A stretch of 64,000 nt of DNA from Bradyrhizobium sp. CB82 (GCF_029714405.1 NZ_CP121650.1:248001-312000); one strand, 5' to 3'. Shown: positions 28,298 through 37,538, counted from the first letter of the stretch. The notes: generated by a model not told the origin, from the sequence alone. Translations and numbers: made by a program.

Positions 28298-30112
28298 ATG
28301 CTTCGCGTCGTATCATTCCTCATCCTCATCGCACTTGCCGCGGCCGGCGCCGCCTGGGTCGCCGATCAGACCGGCGACGTCGTCCTGACTTGGGGCAATC
28401 TGCGCGCCAAGACGACAGTGCCGGTGTTCGCGTTCGGACTCGGCCTCGTTGCGGTGATAGCGGTATTCGCCTGGAGCATTTTGAGCGCGATCTGGCGTAC
28501 GCCCGCCCGGATGCGCCGCCGTCGTCACGAGAAGCGCCACGCGCGCGGCCGTCACGCCATCACCCATGGCCTGCTGGCGATCGGCCACGGCGACACCGCG
28601 CTCGCGCGCCGCCACGCGGATGCGGCGCGGCGGCATGCGCCGGACGATCCGCTGGCGCTGCTGCTCCATGCGCAGTCGGCGCAACTCGACGGCAATCGCG
28701 ACGAGGCGCAGCGCGCGTTCCGCGCCATGGCCGAACGACCCGACACGCGGCTCCTCGGCCTTCGCGGTCTCTTCATCGAGGCGCAGCGCGCCGATGACGC
28801 CGTCTCTGCGGTGGCAATCGCAGAAGAGGCGATCAAGCTGTCGCCGTCCTCGACCTGGGCTTCGCAGGCGGTGCTCGGTTTCCGCTGCGCGCGCAGCGAC
28901 TGGAGCGGTGCACTCGCGATCCTCGATTCAAATCTCTCGGCGGGCCTGATCGACAAGAGGACCTGGCGCCGGCAGCGCGGCGTGCTGCTCACGGCGCGCG
29001 CGCTCGAGCTCGAGACCATGGACCGCGACGTCGCGCGCGAGAGCGTGATGGAAGCGGTGAAGCTCGCGCCGACGCTGGTGCCGGCTGCGGCCCTCGCCGC
29101 GAAATTCGAAAGCGAGGCGCATCAGGTGCGACGGGCCATGAAGCTGGTGGAAGCCGCCTGGCTCTCCCATCCGCATCCCGATCTCGCCGACGCCTATGCG
29201 CATGTGAAGCTCGGCGATTCCGCGCGGCAGCGCTTGCAGCGGATCGAGACGCTGGCGGCCAAGACGCCCGGTCATGTCGAAGGCCAGCTCGCGCTCGCGC
29301 GCGCCGCGATCGACGCCAGCGAATTCGCCCGCGCCCGCCAGGCGCTGGCGCCGCTGATCAACGATCCGACCCAGCGGGTTGCGCTCCTGATGGCGGAGAT
29401 CGAGCGCGCCGAGCATGGCGACAGCGGCCGCGCGCGGGCCTGGACATTGCGCGCGGTGCGCGCCCGTCACGACCCGGCCTGGACGGCCGACGGCTATGTC
29501 AGCAGCCGCTGGCGTCCGGTTTCGCCGGTCACCGGCCGGCTCGACGCCTTCCAATGGCAGACGCCGGTGGCAAGCCTGCCCTCGGACAAGGGCACGACGA
29601 TCGAGGCCTCCCCGTTCGAGGAGGCCATGCTGGCTGCCCCGCCGCCGAAGCATATCACCGTGAGCAGCGAGGCGCTGGAACCGGTCCAGCCAGCGCCTGT
29701 GCCGGCCGCGCAGGACAATCTGCCGCCCGAGCCCAAACCTTCGGAAACCAAGACTCCTTCGGAGGTCAAGCTTTCGGAGGTAAAGGTGCCGGAAACCAAG
29801 GCCGAAGCGAACACAGTCGACGTGAAGGCGCCCGAAACGCCCGAGCCGGCTACCGCCGCCACTGAGCCGGCCAGACCGGCGCCGGAACCCGCCGAATCAG
29901 CCCCCATAGCGGCAACGCCGGTGTTCCGCGCCCGGGCCGACCTCGGCAAACCGGCGTCTTCGCCGATTCCTGCCGTCATCCCGATCATCCGCGCGCCAGA
30001 CGACCCCGGAATCGATGACGAGGGGACGAGCGATGAATTTACGGAACAAATCGGCACGCCAAAGGCCCAGGCCGGCGGCTGGCGGGGGTTCTGGTCCCGC
30101 TGGGGCCGCTGA
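28298..30112 (+). CDS. hemY: HemY-like TPR membrane protein
   Basis: A 604-residue protein. The N-terminal HemY_N region has two transmembrane helices (about 4-22 and 40-62), with the conserved WVADQTGDVVLTWGNLRAKT between them. TPR-type helices follow from about 80 to 400. The family motif DPAWTADGYVSSRWRPVSPV then TGRLDAF near 390-415 is clear. The last 170 residues are Pro/Glu/Lys-rich and disordered, with near-repeats of SETKTPSEVKLSEVKVPETK. HemY is needed for efficient protoheme synthesis in E. coli, but its biochemical role is not settled. It follows the mitofilin-like gene by 21 bp. Confidence 0.9.
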   Translation: MLRVVSFLILIALAAAGAAWVADQTGDVVLTWGNLRAKTTVPVFAFGLGLVAVIAVFAWSILSAIWRTPARMRRRRHEKRHARGRHAITHGLLAIGHGDTALARRHADAARRHAPDDPLALLLHAQSAQLDGNRDEAQRAFRAMAERPDTRLLGLRGLFIEAQRADDAVSAVAIAEEAIKLSPSSTWASQAVLGFRCARSDWSGALAILDSNLSAGLIDKRTWRRQRGVLLTARALELETMDRDVARESVMEAVKLAPTLVPAAALAAKFESEAHQVRRAMKLVEAAWLSHPHPDLADAYAHVKLGDSARQRLQRIETLAAKTPGHVEGQLALARAAIDASEFARARQALAPLINDPTQRVALLMAEIERAEHGDSGRARAWTLRAVRARHDPAWTADGYVSSRWRPVSPVTGRLDAFQWQTPVASLPSDKGTTIEASPFEEAMLAAPPPKHITVSSEALEPVQPAPVPAAQDNLPPEPKPSETKTPSEVKLSEVKVPETKAEANTVDVKAPETPEPATAATEPARPAPEPAESAPIAATPVFRARADLGKPASSPIPAVIPIIRAPDDPGIDDEGTSDEFTEQIGTPKAQAGGWRGFWSRWGR

Positions 30113-30213
30113 TCGGCAAGTTCGGCCCGGCTTGTCCTTGCCAATTCGGGCCACGCCCGATATCAGGGGCGCGCGCATTTGGGGCCGCACATCGTGCCGG
30201 CCGCCAAGGGTCC

Positions 30214-30289
30214 GCCGCAATAGCTCAGTCGGTAGAGCACGTCATTCGTAATGACGGGGTCGGGGGTTCGAATCCCTCTTGCGGCACCA
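30214..30289 (+). tRNA. tRNA-Thr (anticodon CGT)
   Basis: Acceptor GCCGCAA pairs with TTGCGGC; the D arm has TAGCTCAGTCGGTAGAGC. The anticodon stem CGTCA/TGACG encloses loop TTCGTAA, giving anticodon CGT (codon ACG). The T arm is GGGGGTTCGAATCCCTC and CCA is encoded (30287-30289). Confidence 0.96.
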
Positions 30290-30436
30290 TTGCCTCAATT
30301 GTCCGACCCGGAGCGACACCGTTATCGCCTTGAGTGCTGGCTGCCTGCTCCGAGGCCGCTTGCGTGAGACGCATCACATAACTGCGCACCGGCCTTTCCT
30401 ACTGTCTCCGCATGCTCAAACACGGGAGACACTCAC

Positions 30437-30754
30437 ATGCGCAAGATCATGCTGATTGCTGCCATGATTCTGGCCTCCGCGTCCGCGCAGGCCGCCGGTT
30501 CGCGCGGGCTTACGCTCGCTTCCGCCGATGATCCGGCTGCGCAGCAGACCACGACCACCGCCGCGCCGGCGGCCTCCAAGCGCCCAGAGGCTCCGAAATA
30601 TGTCGACCGGCCCGCGGCCGTGTCCACGACACCGGCGACGACGGCCACCACCAGTTCAACGACCGCAGCGAAGGCTGAGAAGCCGAAGCGCAAGGCTTAC
30701 TGGACCGAAGGCCGCATCATCGGCGAGCTGCATCGCCACGGAATCTATTGGTAG
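30437..30754 (+). CDS. Small secreted hypothetical protein
   Basis: A 105-residue protein with a clear signal peptide (MRKIMLIAAMILASASAQA, cut before AGSRG). The mature part is low-complexity Thr/Ala/Pro-rich up to about residue 78. A basic, aromatic C-terminus follows (EKPKRKAYWTEGRIIGELHR then HGIYW) that looks like the conserved functional end. I do not recognise a domain; similar short periplasmic proteins are common in Bradyrhizobium. A Shine-Dalgarno GGGAGA lies eight bases before the ATG and a strong terminator follows the stop. Confidence 0.75.
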   Translation: MRKIMLIAAMILASASAQAAGSRGLTLASADDPAAQQTTTTAAPAASKRPEAPKYVDRPAAVSTTPATTATTSSTTAAKAEKPKRKAYWTEGRIIGELHRHGIYW

Positions 30755-30764
30755 CCCGAAAACG

Positions 30765-30792
30765 ATGATGGCCGGGAAAGCCCGGCCATCAT
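30765..30792. terminator. Perfect 12 bp stem hairpin between convergent genes
   Basis: ATGATGGCCGGG, loop AAAG, CCCGGCCATCAT. It lacks a long U-run on the plus strand but sits 11 bp after the small protein stop and just beyond the deacetylase stop, so it likely ends both. Confidence 0.75.
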
Positions 30793-30821
30793 GAACTGTC
30801 GAAGCGTACTGGCTTGTCGCG

Positions 30822-31871
30822 CTACTGCGAAACCGTCTGCACCACGCTCGAGATCGGACGCGCGCTCGAGGTCGGCACCTTCAGTTCCTTGAGCAGCGCC
30901 TCGTCATATTCCGGCAGTGTCTCGAAGGTCGTCTTGGCCTTGATCTGCACGACCTTGTAGCCGCCGGCCTTCAGGCGTGCGAGCAGCGTCGGCAGGGCTT
31001 CGGCCGTGTGCTTCTGGAAGTCGTGCATCAGGATGATGCCCTTGCCGAGCTTGTCGAGCTTGGTCATCACGTTGCTGACGATCTTGTCCGGGGTGCTTTC
31101 CTTCCGGAAGTCGAAGGAGTCGAGGTCGGTCGAGAACATTGCGACGTTGCGGGTGCCGAAATAGCTCACGATCGCCGGATTGTGCTGAAGCTGCGGGAAG
31201 CGGAAGAACGGCGCGGGGTTGGTGCCGAGCGCGAACTTCACCGCGCTAAAACCCTTCTCCACTTCGTCCTTGGCCTGTTGCTCCGTCATCTTCTTGCCGT
31301 TCAGGTTGACGTGCGACCAGGTGTGCGAGCCGACCGTGTGGCCCTGGGCCAGCACCTGGCGCAGGATCTCGGGATGATAGGTCGCGTGCTTTCCGACCGC
31401 GAAGAACAGGCCCTTGGTGCATTCGTCGGCGAGCGCCTTCAGCACCGCGGGCGTGTTGTTCGGCCACGGTCCGTCGTCGAAGGTCAGCACGACCTCCTTG
31501 TCAGTGAGGAAGTCGAACTGCTTGAAATGCTCGAAGCCAAAACCCGGTCCGCCGGTGGTGTCGATCTCAACCACGCGTGCGACGCCAAGCGCGTTCGGAT
31601 TGGCGCAGGTCGATTTCTGCTGAACCGGCATCGCCGGCACCGGCGCAGGCGGCGCGCTCGACGCCGCAGCCGGCTTGCCGGAGAGCGCCGCAGTGGTCTC
31701 GACGTCGTCCTTGGCGGCAAGCCTCGCCGTCGCGGGCAGAGGCTCGGGCGGGCGGGCGGCCATTGTCTGGGGAGCGGCCTGTTCGGCACGCGAGGAATAG
31801 AAGAACCAACCTCCGGCGATCACGACCGCCGCAATCACACTGGCCACCATCAGGCCCAACGCATTACGCAT
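30822..31871 (-). CDS. Polysaccharide deacetylase (NodB-type) family protein
   Basis: A 349-residue protein anchored by an N-terminal helix (about 7-27, LMVASVIAAVVIAGGWFFY), followed by a Pro/Ala-rich linker to about residue 85. The NodB domain has VVLTFDDGPWPNNTPAVLKA with the catalytic and metal-binding Asp pair. HTVGSHTWSHVNL supplies the two metal His (HxxxH), FFRFPQLQHNP follows, and GIILMHDFQKHTAEALPTLL carries the last catalytic His. It likely deacetylates an N-acetylated cell-wall or surface polysaccharide in the periplasm. ATG 31871 gives the anchor directly. It is convergent with the small secreted protein gene. Confidence 0.9.
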   Translation of the reverse strand: MRNALGLMVASVIAAVVIAGGWFFYSSRAEQAAPQTMAARPPEPLPATARLAAKDDVETTAALSGKPAAASSAPPAPVPAMPVQQKSTCANPNALGVARVVEIDTTGGPGFGFEHFKQFDFLTDKEVVLTFDDGPWPNNTPAVLKALADECTKGLFFAVGKHATYHPEILRQVLAQGHTVGSHTWSHVNLNGKKMTEQQAKDEVEKGFSAVKFALGTNPAPFFRFPQLQHNPAIVSYFGTRNVAMFSTDLDSFDFRKESTPDKIVSNVMTKLDKLGKGIILMHDFQKHTAEALPTLLARLKAGGYKVVQIKAKTTFETLPEYDEALLKELKVPTSSARPISSVVQTVSQ

Positions 31872-32125
31872 CGCTACTCTTTCCAAATACGCAACCAAAC
31901 AAGCGGTTTTTCCCCGCGCCGAGCCATTAATGCGAAGAAACAGTTAACGGGACACCAACGCGACGGCGGTTGCGGTGGAATTTCAGCAGGGTGCGCCAAA
32001 GTGACCGACCTTACGGTCGGCAGGCCGGTCGTGACCGTCATCACAGTGGAAACGGTTTTGCCAGAGCATCGTAGCCCCCGTTAACAACGCGCCCGCCCTG
32101 ACGGCGGCGCCAACGGGAGCCTCAA

Positions 32126-32422
32126 ATGACCATGTCGTTCTCGTCCAAGATCCGCGACGCCAGCCTGGCGCTGGTTTTTGCCGTTTTCGTCTCGATCCCG
32201 TCTTCGACGCCAAGCTTTGCCTACACTGCCGAGGCGCAGCAGATGTGCACCGGCGACGCCTTCCGCCTCTGCTCCTCGGAAATTCCCAACATCCCCGCGA
32301 TCACCGCCTGCATGATCAGGCATCGCGCCGACCTCAGCCCCGGCTGCCGCGCGGTGATGGACAAGGACCTCGCCAAGGCGTCATCGCGCAAGGTCGCCGA
32401 CGCGAAGGAGAGCGCGCAGTAG
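32126..32422 (+). CDS. Small secreted cysteine-rich protein
   Basis: A 98-residue protein with a signal peptide (about 1-32, SLALVFAVFVSIPSSTPSFA). The mature part has four Cys in MCTGDAFRLCSSEIPNIPAI then TACMIRHRADLSPGCRAV. This spacing (C-x7-C, then C-x11-C) matches the one in the next gene, 187 bp downstream, and the cysteine-rich repeat found in Golgi protein GLG1-like sequences. The role is unknown; two disulfides in the periplasm are likely. The start ATG 32126 is three codons ahead of a second ATG. Confidence 0.8.
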   Translation: MTMSFSSKIRDASLALVFAVFVSIPSSTPSFAYTAEAQQMCTGDAFRLCSSEIPNIPAITACMIRHRADLSPGCRAVMDKDLAKASSRKVADAKESAQ

Positions 32423-32608
32423 GACAAGCGCTGCCCGCGTGCTGATGATGCCATCATCGCGCGCTCGAACTCCCCGCGCGAAGTGCCCTGGTGCCAGGCC
32501 GAGGGCCACTCGCTTCTCGCCGGCGCGGCTCACCAACAAAGCCGTTGCAGCGCGGGAACCATCGCTCTAGCGTCGCCCGCCCATCGTTTCGGGTATGAGC
32601 ATTACGAG

Positions 32609-32824
32609 ATGAGCAGATTCCTTTTCATTCTTTCATTGGCCCTGATCGCATCGCGTGCGTCGGCGCAGCAGCAGCCGGGACACGACGCCTGCGCCCGCGA
32701 CGTCTCGCGCTTCTGCCGTTCCGTGATGAACAATGGCGATTCGGCCGTGCTCGCCTGCCTGAAGCAGAACCGCGCCCGCCTCAGCAAGGCCTGCGACAAG
32801 GTCCTGACCGAGCACGGGCAGTAA
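32609..32824 (+). CDS. Small secreted cysteine-rich-repeat protein (paralogue of the preceding gene)
   Basis: A 71-residue protein with signal peptide RFLFILSLALIASRASA. The mature sequence HDACARDVSRFCRSVMNNGD then SAVLACLKQNRARLSKACDK is a clean cysteine-rich repeat with the spacing C-x7-C and C-x11-C. The two neighbouring proteins align over this block, so they arose by duplication or belong to the same small family. Function unknown. ATG 32609 is supported by the signal peptide beginning right there; the longer upstream frame is not conserved-looking. Confidence 0.82.
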   Translation: MSRFLFILSLALIASRASAQQQPGHDACARDVSRFCRSVMNNGDSAVLACLKQNRARLSKACDKVLTEHGQ

Positions 32825-32832
32825 TCTCTCAA

Positions 32833-32935
32833 GCGTCATACGGGGGCGCGCGAAGCGCGAACCTGGAAATCCATCGAGCTGCATCTGCCTGGAGGAATGG
32901 ATTCCGGGCTCTGACGGCGCGCCCCCAGAATGACA
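32833..32935. repeat. Dispersed palindromic repeat (GTCAT...GAATGAC class)
   Basis: It begins GCGTCATACGGGGGCGCGCG and ends GGCGCGCCCCCAGAATGAC, with internal ATCCATC/GGATTCC arms. It lies between convergent ends of the Cys-rich protein and MFS genes. Confidence 0.7.
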
Positions 32936-32939
32936 ATAA

Positions 32940-34628
32940 CTACGTACTGCTCCCTGCCGCGGTCGCGACGACCGGCAGCACCTCGCCGCTGCTGCGGTCC
33001 GGCGTCTCTTCCTTCCAGCGTACCGAGCCGAATGGACGCTCGAGCATGCGGCGGATCCGCACCGGCTCGGGGCCGATGTGGAAATCGATCGCCTGCTGAT
33101 GCAGCGCTCGCTCGGACTGCGTCGATCGGTTGCGCTGGCGCAAATAGTCGAGCCAGGTCGGACAGTGATAGCGCTCGGTCCACAACTCGGGATCGGCGAT
33201 GTCGCGCGCGATTGACCAGCCATAGGCGCCGTTGCGTTGCCTGGAGAGCTGCACGTCCTGCATCACATTGTGAAAGGCGCGCGCGTTCTCCTGCGCGACG
33301 CGATATTCGATCTCGACCACCAGGGGACCGCTGCGGCCGGTCAGCGACAGCCTCACCTCCGGATCGGCGAGCACCTCGGCGTCCTCATTGCGCGCGCCGA
33401 CGCGCGGCATTGCCAGCCAAAGGCCGAGCACCGGCGAGATCAGCATCAGGCCGGCGGCCACGAGCAGTGCCATCTCGACGCCGGCATAATCGGTGAGATG
33501 GCCCCAGCCCCAGGCGCCGATCGCGATGCCGCCGGAAATCGAGGCCTGGAATGCCGCGAGCGAGCGGCCCGCGACCCAGCGCGGCGCCGAAAGCTGCACG
33601 CCGATATTGAACAGCGCCACCGCCGCCATCCATACCGCGCCTGCCAGCACCAGGGCAGCGGCCGTCAGCACCGGCTCGCTGCTGAGCGCGATGGCGGCCA
33701 TCGCAAACGCCATCGAGATCGTGCAGGCGCGGATCGCCGATTCGCCGCTCATGCGCTTGCGCAGCTCGTGGATGTTGAGCGCGCCGATCACCGCGCCCAT
33801 GCCGAAAGCGCCCAGCATGATGCCGTAGGTCTGTGCGCCGCCATGCAACAGGTCGCGCGCGACCAACGGCATCAGCGCCATGATGGCGCCGCCGATCAGG
33901 CCCATCAGCAGCGTCCGCGTCAGTACGATCTTGATCGGCGGCGAATTGGTGATGTAGCGCACGCCGGAGACCATGGCCCGGTTGAGCTTTTCCCGCGGCA
34001 GGCGCGACGGTTCGGTGCTGCGCCGCCAGAGCAGCAGCACGACCAGCAGCGGCAGATAGAGGATCGCGTTGCAGGCAAAGGCCGCCACCGCACCGGCCGC
34101 AGCGACGATCACGCCGCCGATCGCGGGGCCAAAGCTGCGTGCGATGTTGTAGCTGATGCCGTTCAACGCAACCGCCGATGGCAGCGAGTCCGGCGGCACC
34201 TGTTCGCTGACCGAGGACTGCCAGGCCGGGCCGAACAGCGCGTTGCCGCTGCCGACGATGAAGCAGAAGGCGAGCAGCGTTTCGGGAGTGATGAGCTTGA
34301 GCCCGGCCAGGATCGTGAGCGCCGACGCGCCGATCAGCGCGATCGAAAGCGAGATCAGGGTGACGATGCGGCGATCATACATGTCGGCGATGGCGCCGGC
34401 CGGCATCGAGATCAGCATGATCGGCAGCATCAGCGCGGTCTGCACCAGTGCGACCTTGTCGGCGGAGGCGGCCATCTGCGTCATCGCCCAGGCCGCGCCC
34501 ACGCCCTGGATCAGCAGCCCGAGATTGGAGAGCAGGCTGGCAAGCCAGATGCGCCGGAATACGGTATACCGCAGGGGCGCGGTAATGCCGTCATTGGCAA
34601 ATTTCTGGCGTTTGGGCTGCTCGGTCAT
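32940..34628 (-). CDS. MFS transporter with C-terminal cytoplasmic domain (MFS_3/EntS-like)
   Basis: A 562-residue protein. Residues 20-420 hold 12 hydrophobic segments of the MFS_3 (DUF894) type, starting FRRIWLASLLSNLGLLIQGV, with AGAIADMYDRRIVTLIS after helix 3 and SEQVPPDSLPSAVALNGISY in the middle. The last 140 residues form a soluble domain with VVEIEYRVAQENARAFHNVM and RWSVARD-like YGWSIARDI, which resembles a monooxygenase-like dimeric barrel, a known accompaniment of this branch. Substrate unknown; relatives export siderophores or drugs. ATG 34628 follows GGAAGGGG. Confidence 0.87.
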   Translation of the reverse strand: MTEQPKRQKFANDGITAPLRYTVFRRIWLASLLSNLGLLIQGVGAAWAMTQMAASADKVALVQTALMLPIMLISMPAGAIADMYDRRIVTLISLSIALIGASALTILAGLKLITPETLLAFCFIVGSGNALFGPAWQSSVSEQVPPDSLPSAVALNGISYNIARSFGPAIGGVIVAAAGAVAAFACNAILYLPLLVVLLLWRRSTEPSRLPREKLNRAMVSGVRYITNSPPIKIVLTRTLLMGLIGGAIMALMPLVARDLLHGGAQTYGIMLGAFGMGAVIGALNIHELRKRMSGESAIRACTISMAFAMAAIALSSEPVLTAAALVLAGAVWMAAVALFNIGVQLSAPRWVAGRSLAAFQASISGGIAIGAWGWGHLTDYAGVEMALLVAAGLMLISPVLGLWLAMPRVGARNEDAEVLADPEVRLSLTGRSGPLVVEIEYRVAQENARAFHNVMQDVQLSRQRNGAYGWSIARDIADPELWTERYHCPTWLDYLRQRNRSTQSERALHQQAIDFHIGPEPVRIRRMLERPFGSVRWKEETPDRSSGEVLPVVATAAGSST

Positions 34629-34764
34629 ATCCCCTTCCAAATGGCTTGCGAGAAATGGTTCGGCGATTCCTGCTGGCCCAGTGATGCCCGCGAAAGTCCT
34701 TCGCTGTCCAGTGGTTAGACGGTTATAAGCGGCGCAACCAACTGGTTTGCCGGGGAGGAACGAC

Positions 34765-36135
34765 ATGAAACTATCGCGACGGACGGTCTTGCAGGGCGCC
34801 AGCGCGCTGCCTTTCGCGGTTGCGAGCTTGCGGACGTCGGCGCTGGCCCAAAGCACGCCCCAAGCGTCGCCCGCCGAGGTGCCGCCGATCCTGTTCGTCC
34901 ACGGCGATAGCGACTACGACGCGCTCTGGATGACGACATTATGGCGGATGCAGTCGAACGGCATCGCGCGCGAGCGCATGTTAGCGATCAATTTCACCAA
35001 CCCCAAGGCGCGCGACGACGACAGGGTCGAACAGCCCAACCGCTCCTCGACCGAGGATCAGCGCCGTGAGCTCGCCGCCGCGATCGCTGAATTGAAGCGC
35101 CGTACCGGCGCTCCGCGCGTCGCGCTGGTCGGCAGCTCGCGCGGCGGCTACGCCATCCGCAACGTGATCAAGAATGGCGGCGCCGGCGACGTCAGCCATG
35201 CCGTGCTGTGCGGCACGCCCAATCACGGCGTGTTCGCGATCGACGACCTGCTCGGCAGCGAGTTCAATGGCCGCGGCGCCTTCCTGCGCGGCCTGAACGC
35301 GGGCGAGAGCGAGGTCACACCGGGCACCGCCTTTCTCACCCTGCGCAGCGACGGCATGGACAAATATGCGCAAGCGGATGGCCGCTTCATCGGCATGCCC
35401 GGTGTGCCTACCAATGTCACGGCCGAAGGCCCGGAGCTGAAAGGCGCCACCAATCTCGTGCTCGGCACGCTCGATCACCGCGAGGTGGCGTTCCATCCAC
35501 GCGCGTTTCGCGAGATCTACAAGTTCATCGCGGGCCGCGAGCCCGACCGCATCGCGATCACGCCCGAGAGCAGCGTCAAGTTGAGCGGGCTGGTGACGGG
35601 AACGCCCGGTGGCGTGCCGACCAATCGTCCCGTGGAGGGCGCTTTGCTCGAGGTGTTTCGCCTCGATCCCGTGAGCGGCGAGCGCCAGGGCGCCGCGCTG
35701 TACGGCGCGAAGACCACCGCCGACGGCCGCTGGGGGCCGGTGCAGGCCGATCCGGCCTGGCCGCTCGAATTCGTCCTGACCTCGCCGGACGCCCCCACGA
35801 CGCATATCTACCGTTCGCCGTTCCTGCGCTCGTCGGATGTCGTGCATTTGCGCGCGGCGCGTCCGCTCGGGCCGCCCGACGCCGGTGCGGGCGCAGTCCT
35901 GATCATGTCGCGACCGCGCGGCTATTTTGGCCTGCCGCGGGATATCGTGCTGTTCGACGGCAAGGAGCCGGCCGACGTCAAGCCGGGCGTGCCCACGGAT
36001 TCGGCAGCAACCCTGCGCCTTTCGGCTGCGGAGGCGGGGCGTAACGTTGTGGTTCAATTCAACGAAGAACGGATCGTGGCCAGGACCTGGCCGGCTGCCG
36101 AGAACAGGATTGCGATTGCGGAGCTGACTTCCTAG
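34765..36135 (+). CDS. Tat-exported alpha/beta hydrolase (lipase-like) with C-terminal beta domain
   Basis: A 456-residue protein with a twin-arginine signal, LSRRTVLQGASALPFAVASL, cut near ALAQ. The alpha/beta hydrolase domain begins PPILFVHGDSDYDALWMTTL. The nucleophile Ser lies in VALVGSSRGGYAIRN, an oxyanion-type GTPNHG follows, and LGTLDHREVAFHPRAF holds the likely catalytic His. From about residue 280 a beta-rich part (SSVKLSGLVTGTPGGVPTNR to the end) resembles carboxypeptidase-regulatory-like domains. ATG 34765 has GGAGG six bases upstream. It is probably a periplasmic or secreted esterase; substrate unknown. P450 gene 35 bp downstream. Confidence 0.83.
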   Translation: MKLSRRTVLQGASALPFAVASLRTSALAQSTPQASPAEVPPILFVHGDSDYDALWMTTLWRMQSNGIARERMLAINFTNPKARDDDRVEQPNRSSTEDQRRELAAAIAELKRRTGAPRVALVGSSRGGYAIRNVIKNGGAGDVSHAVLCGTPNHGVFAIDDLLGSEFNGRGAFLRGLNAGESEVTPGTAFLTLRSDGMDKYAQADGRFIGMPGVPTNVTAEGPELKGATNLVLGTLDHREVAFHPRAFREIYKFIAGREPDRIAITPESSVKLSGLVTGTPGGVPTNRPVEGALLEVFRLDPVSGERQGAALYGAKTTADGRWGPVQADPAWPLEFVLTSPDAPTTHIYRSPFLRSSDVVHLRAARPLGPPDAGAGAVLIMSRPRGYFGLPRDIVLFDGKEPADVKPGVPTDSAATLRLSAAEAGRNVVVQFNEERIVARTWPAAENRIAIAELTS

Positions 36136-36170
36136 CTCTGTGGGTGCGGTGGAATGCGGGGAGAGAGCCC

Positions 36171-37538
36171 ATGAATGTCACCCAGGTACGCCGGCCCATC
36201 ATTCCGCCGACCCCGCCGCGCGCGCCGGAGGGGATGTCGTTCCTCCGCCGCGTTGCGGTGATCCGCAAGAACATGATCGCGACCTGGGGGCAGCGTGCCT
36301 ATGAGGAGGACGTCATCCAGGGGCGCTTCTTCCTTCACAACAGCTTCATCCTCAACCAGCCGGACGCGATCCGGCACATCCTGCTCACCAATTACGAGAA
36401 CTACACGCGCACGCCGGCCGGCATCCGGATGCTGCGTCCGGTGCTCGGCCAGGGTCTTTTGATCGCGGAAGGGCAGCCTTGGCGGCACCAGCGTCGAACA
36501 CTGGCGCCTGCGTTCACGCCACACGCTACCACCAACCTCGTCCCGCACATGACCGCGGTGCTCGACGAGACCATCGCGAAGCTCAAGACGAAGTCCGGTG
36601 AGGTCGTCGACATCAGAGAAATCATGCAGCGGATGACGCTCGAGATCGCTGGCCGGACCATGTTCTCTTTCGGCATGGACAAGCATGGCGCGACCTTGCG
36701 CAACTTCGTCATGGAGTATGGCCAGCGCCTGGGCCGGCCGTATTTCCTCGACATGCTGCTGCCGGTGTCGTGGCCGAGCCCGATGGATTTTGCGCGCGCC
36801 CGCTTCCGCAAGCGCTGGACCGCGTTCGTCGCGATGCTGATTGCCGAGCGGCGTGCCGCCGGCAAGAAGGAGGGGGCGCCGCCGCGCGATCTCTTCGACC
36901 TCATGGACGAAGCGCGCGATCCCGAGACCGGCAAGGCCTTTTCGGACGAGCAGCTCGTCGACGAGGTCGCCACCATGATCCTGGCCGGTCACGAGACGAC
37001 CGCGACGGCGCTGTCCTGGGCGCTCTATCTCCTGGCGCTCGATCCCGAAACCCAGGAGGAAGTCGCCTCCGAGACGCGCGGCGAGCATCTCGACAGCATG
37101 GCCGATATCGACCGGCAGAAATTCACCCGCGCCGTGATCGAGGAGACCATGCGGCTCTATCCGCCAGCCTTCCTGATCGCACGCGCGGCGCTCGACAAGG
37201 ACAACGCGGCGGGTGTCGAGATCGAAAAGGGCGATATCATCATGATCGCGCCGTGGCTTCTGCACCGTCATGAAAAGCTCTGGGAGCAGCCCAATGCCTT
37301 CATCCCCAAGCGGTTCATGGCGGCGACCCCGCCCGACCGCTTCGCCTATCTGCCGTTCGGCGCCGGCCCACGCGTCTGCATCGGCGCGCCATTTGCGCAA
37401 GCCGAGTCGGTGCTGGCCCTGGCCCGGCTGATCGGAGAATTCCGTGTCGAGCTGGTCGATACCGCACCCGTCATTCCCCTCGGCATCGTCACGACGCAAC
37501 CGGACCATTCTCCCATGTTCCGCATCACGCCACGGTGA
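36171..37538 (+). CDS. Cytochrome P450
   Basis: A 455-residue soluble P450. Signatures are WRHQRRTLAPAFTP in helix C, the oxygen-activating AGHETTATALSW in helix I, EETMRLYPPAF (ExxR) in helix K, and the heme-binding FGAGPRVCIGAPFAQAE with axial Cys403. Substrate contacts cannot be inferred. The sequence style with RRTLAPAF and the long I-helix motif resembles fatty-acid or terpenoid hydroxylases. No ferredoxin or reductase gene is next to it. ATG 36171 is preferred to a start nine codons upstream because GGGGAGAGAG precedes it. It may be co-transcribed with the Tat-exported hydrolase. Confidence 0.94.
   Translation: MNVTQVRRPIIPPTPPRAPEGMSFLRRVAVIRKNMIATWGQRAYEEDVIQGRFFLHNSFILNQPDAIRHILLTNYENYTRTPAGIRMLRPVLGQGLLIAEGQPWRHQRRTLAPAFTPHATTNLVPHMTAVLDETIAKLKTKSGEVVDIREIMQRMTLEIAGRTMFSFGMDKHGATLRNFVMEYGQRLGRPYFLDMLLPVSWPSPMDFARARFRKRWTAFVAMLIAERRAAGKKEGAPPRDLFDLMDEARDPETGKAFSDEQLVDEVATMILAGHETTATALSWALYLLALDPETQEEVASETRGEHLDSMADIDRQKFTRAVIEETMRLYPPAFLIARAALDKDNAAGVEIEKGDIIMIAPWLLHRHEKLWEQPNAFIPKRFMAATPPDRFAYLPFGAGPRVCIGAPFAQAESVLALARLIGEFRVELVDTAPVIPLGIVTTQPDHSPMFRITPR

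Noticed and set aside
33237..34718. 493-codon open frame antisense to the MFS exporter
   Set aside because: His/Arg/Gln-rich translation without secondary-structure logic; shadow of the real gene.
36144..36170. Longer start for the cytochrome P450
   Set aside because: The nine extra residues are not P450-like, and the Shine-Dalgarno GGGGAGAGAG fits ATG 36171.
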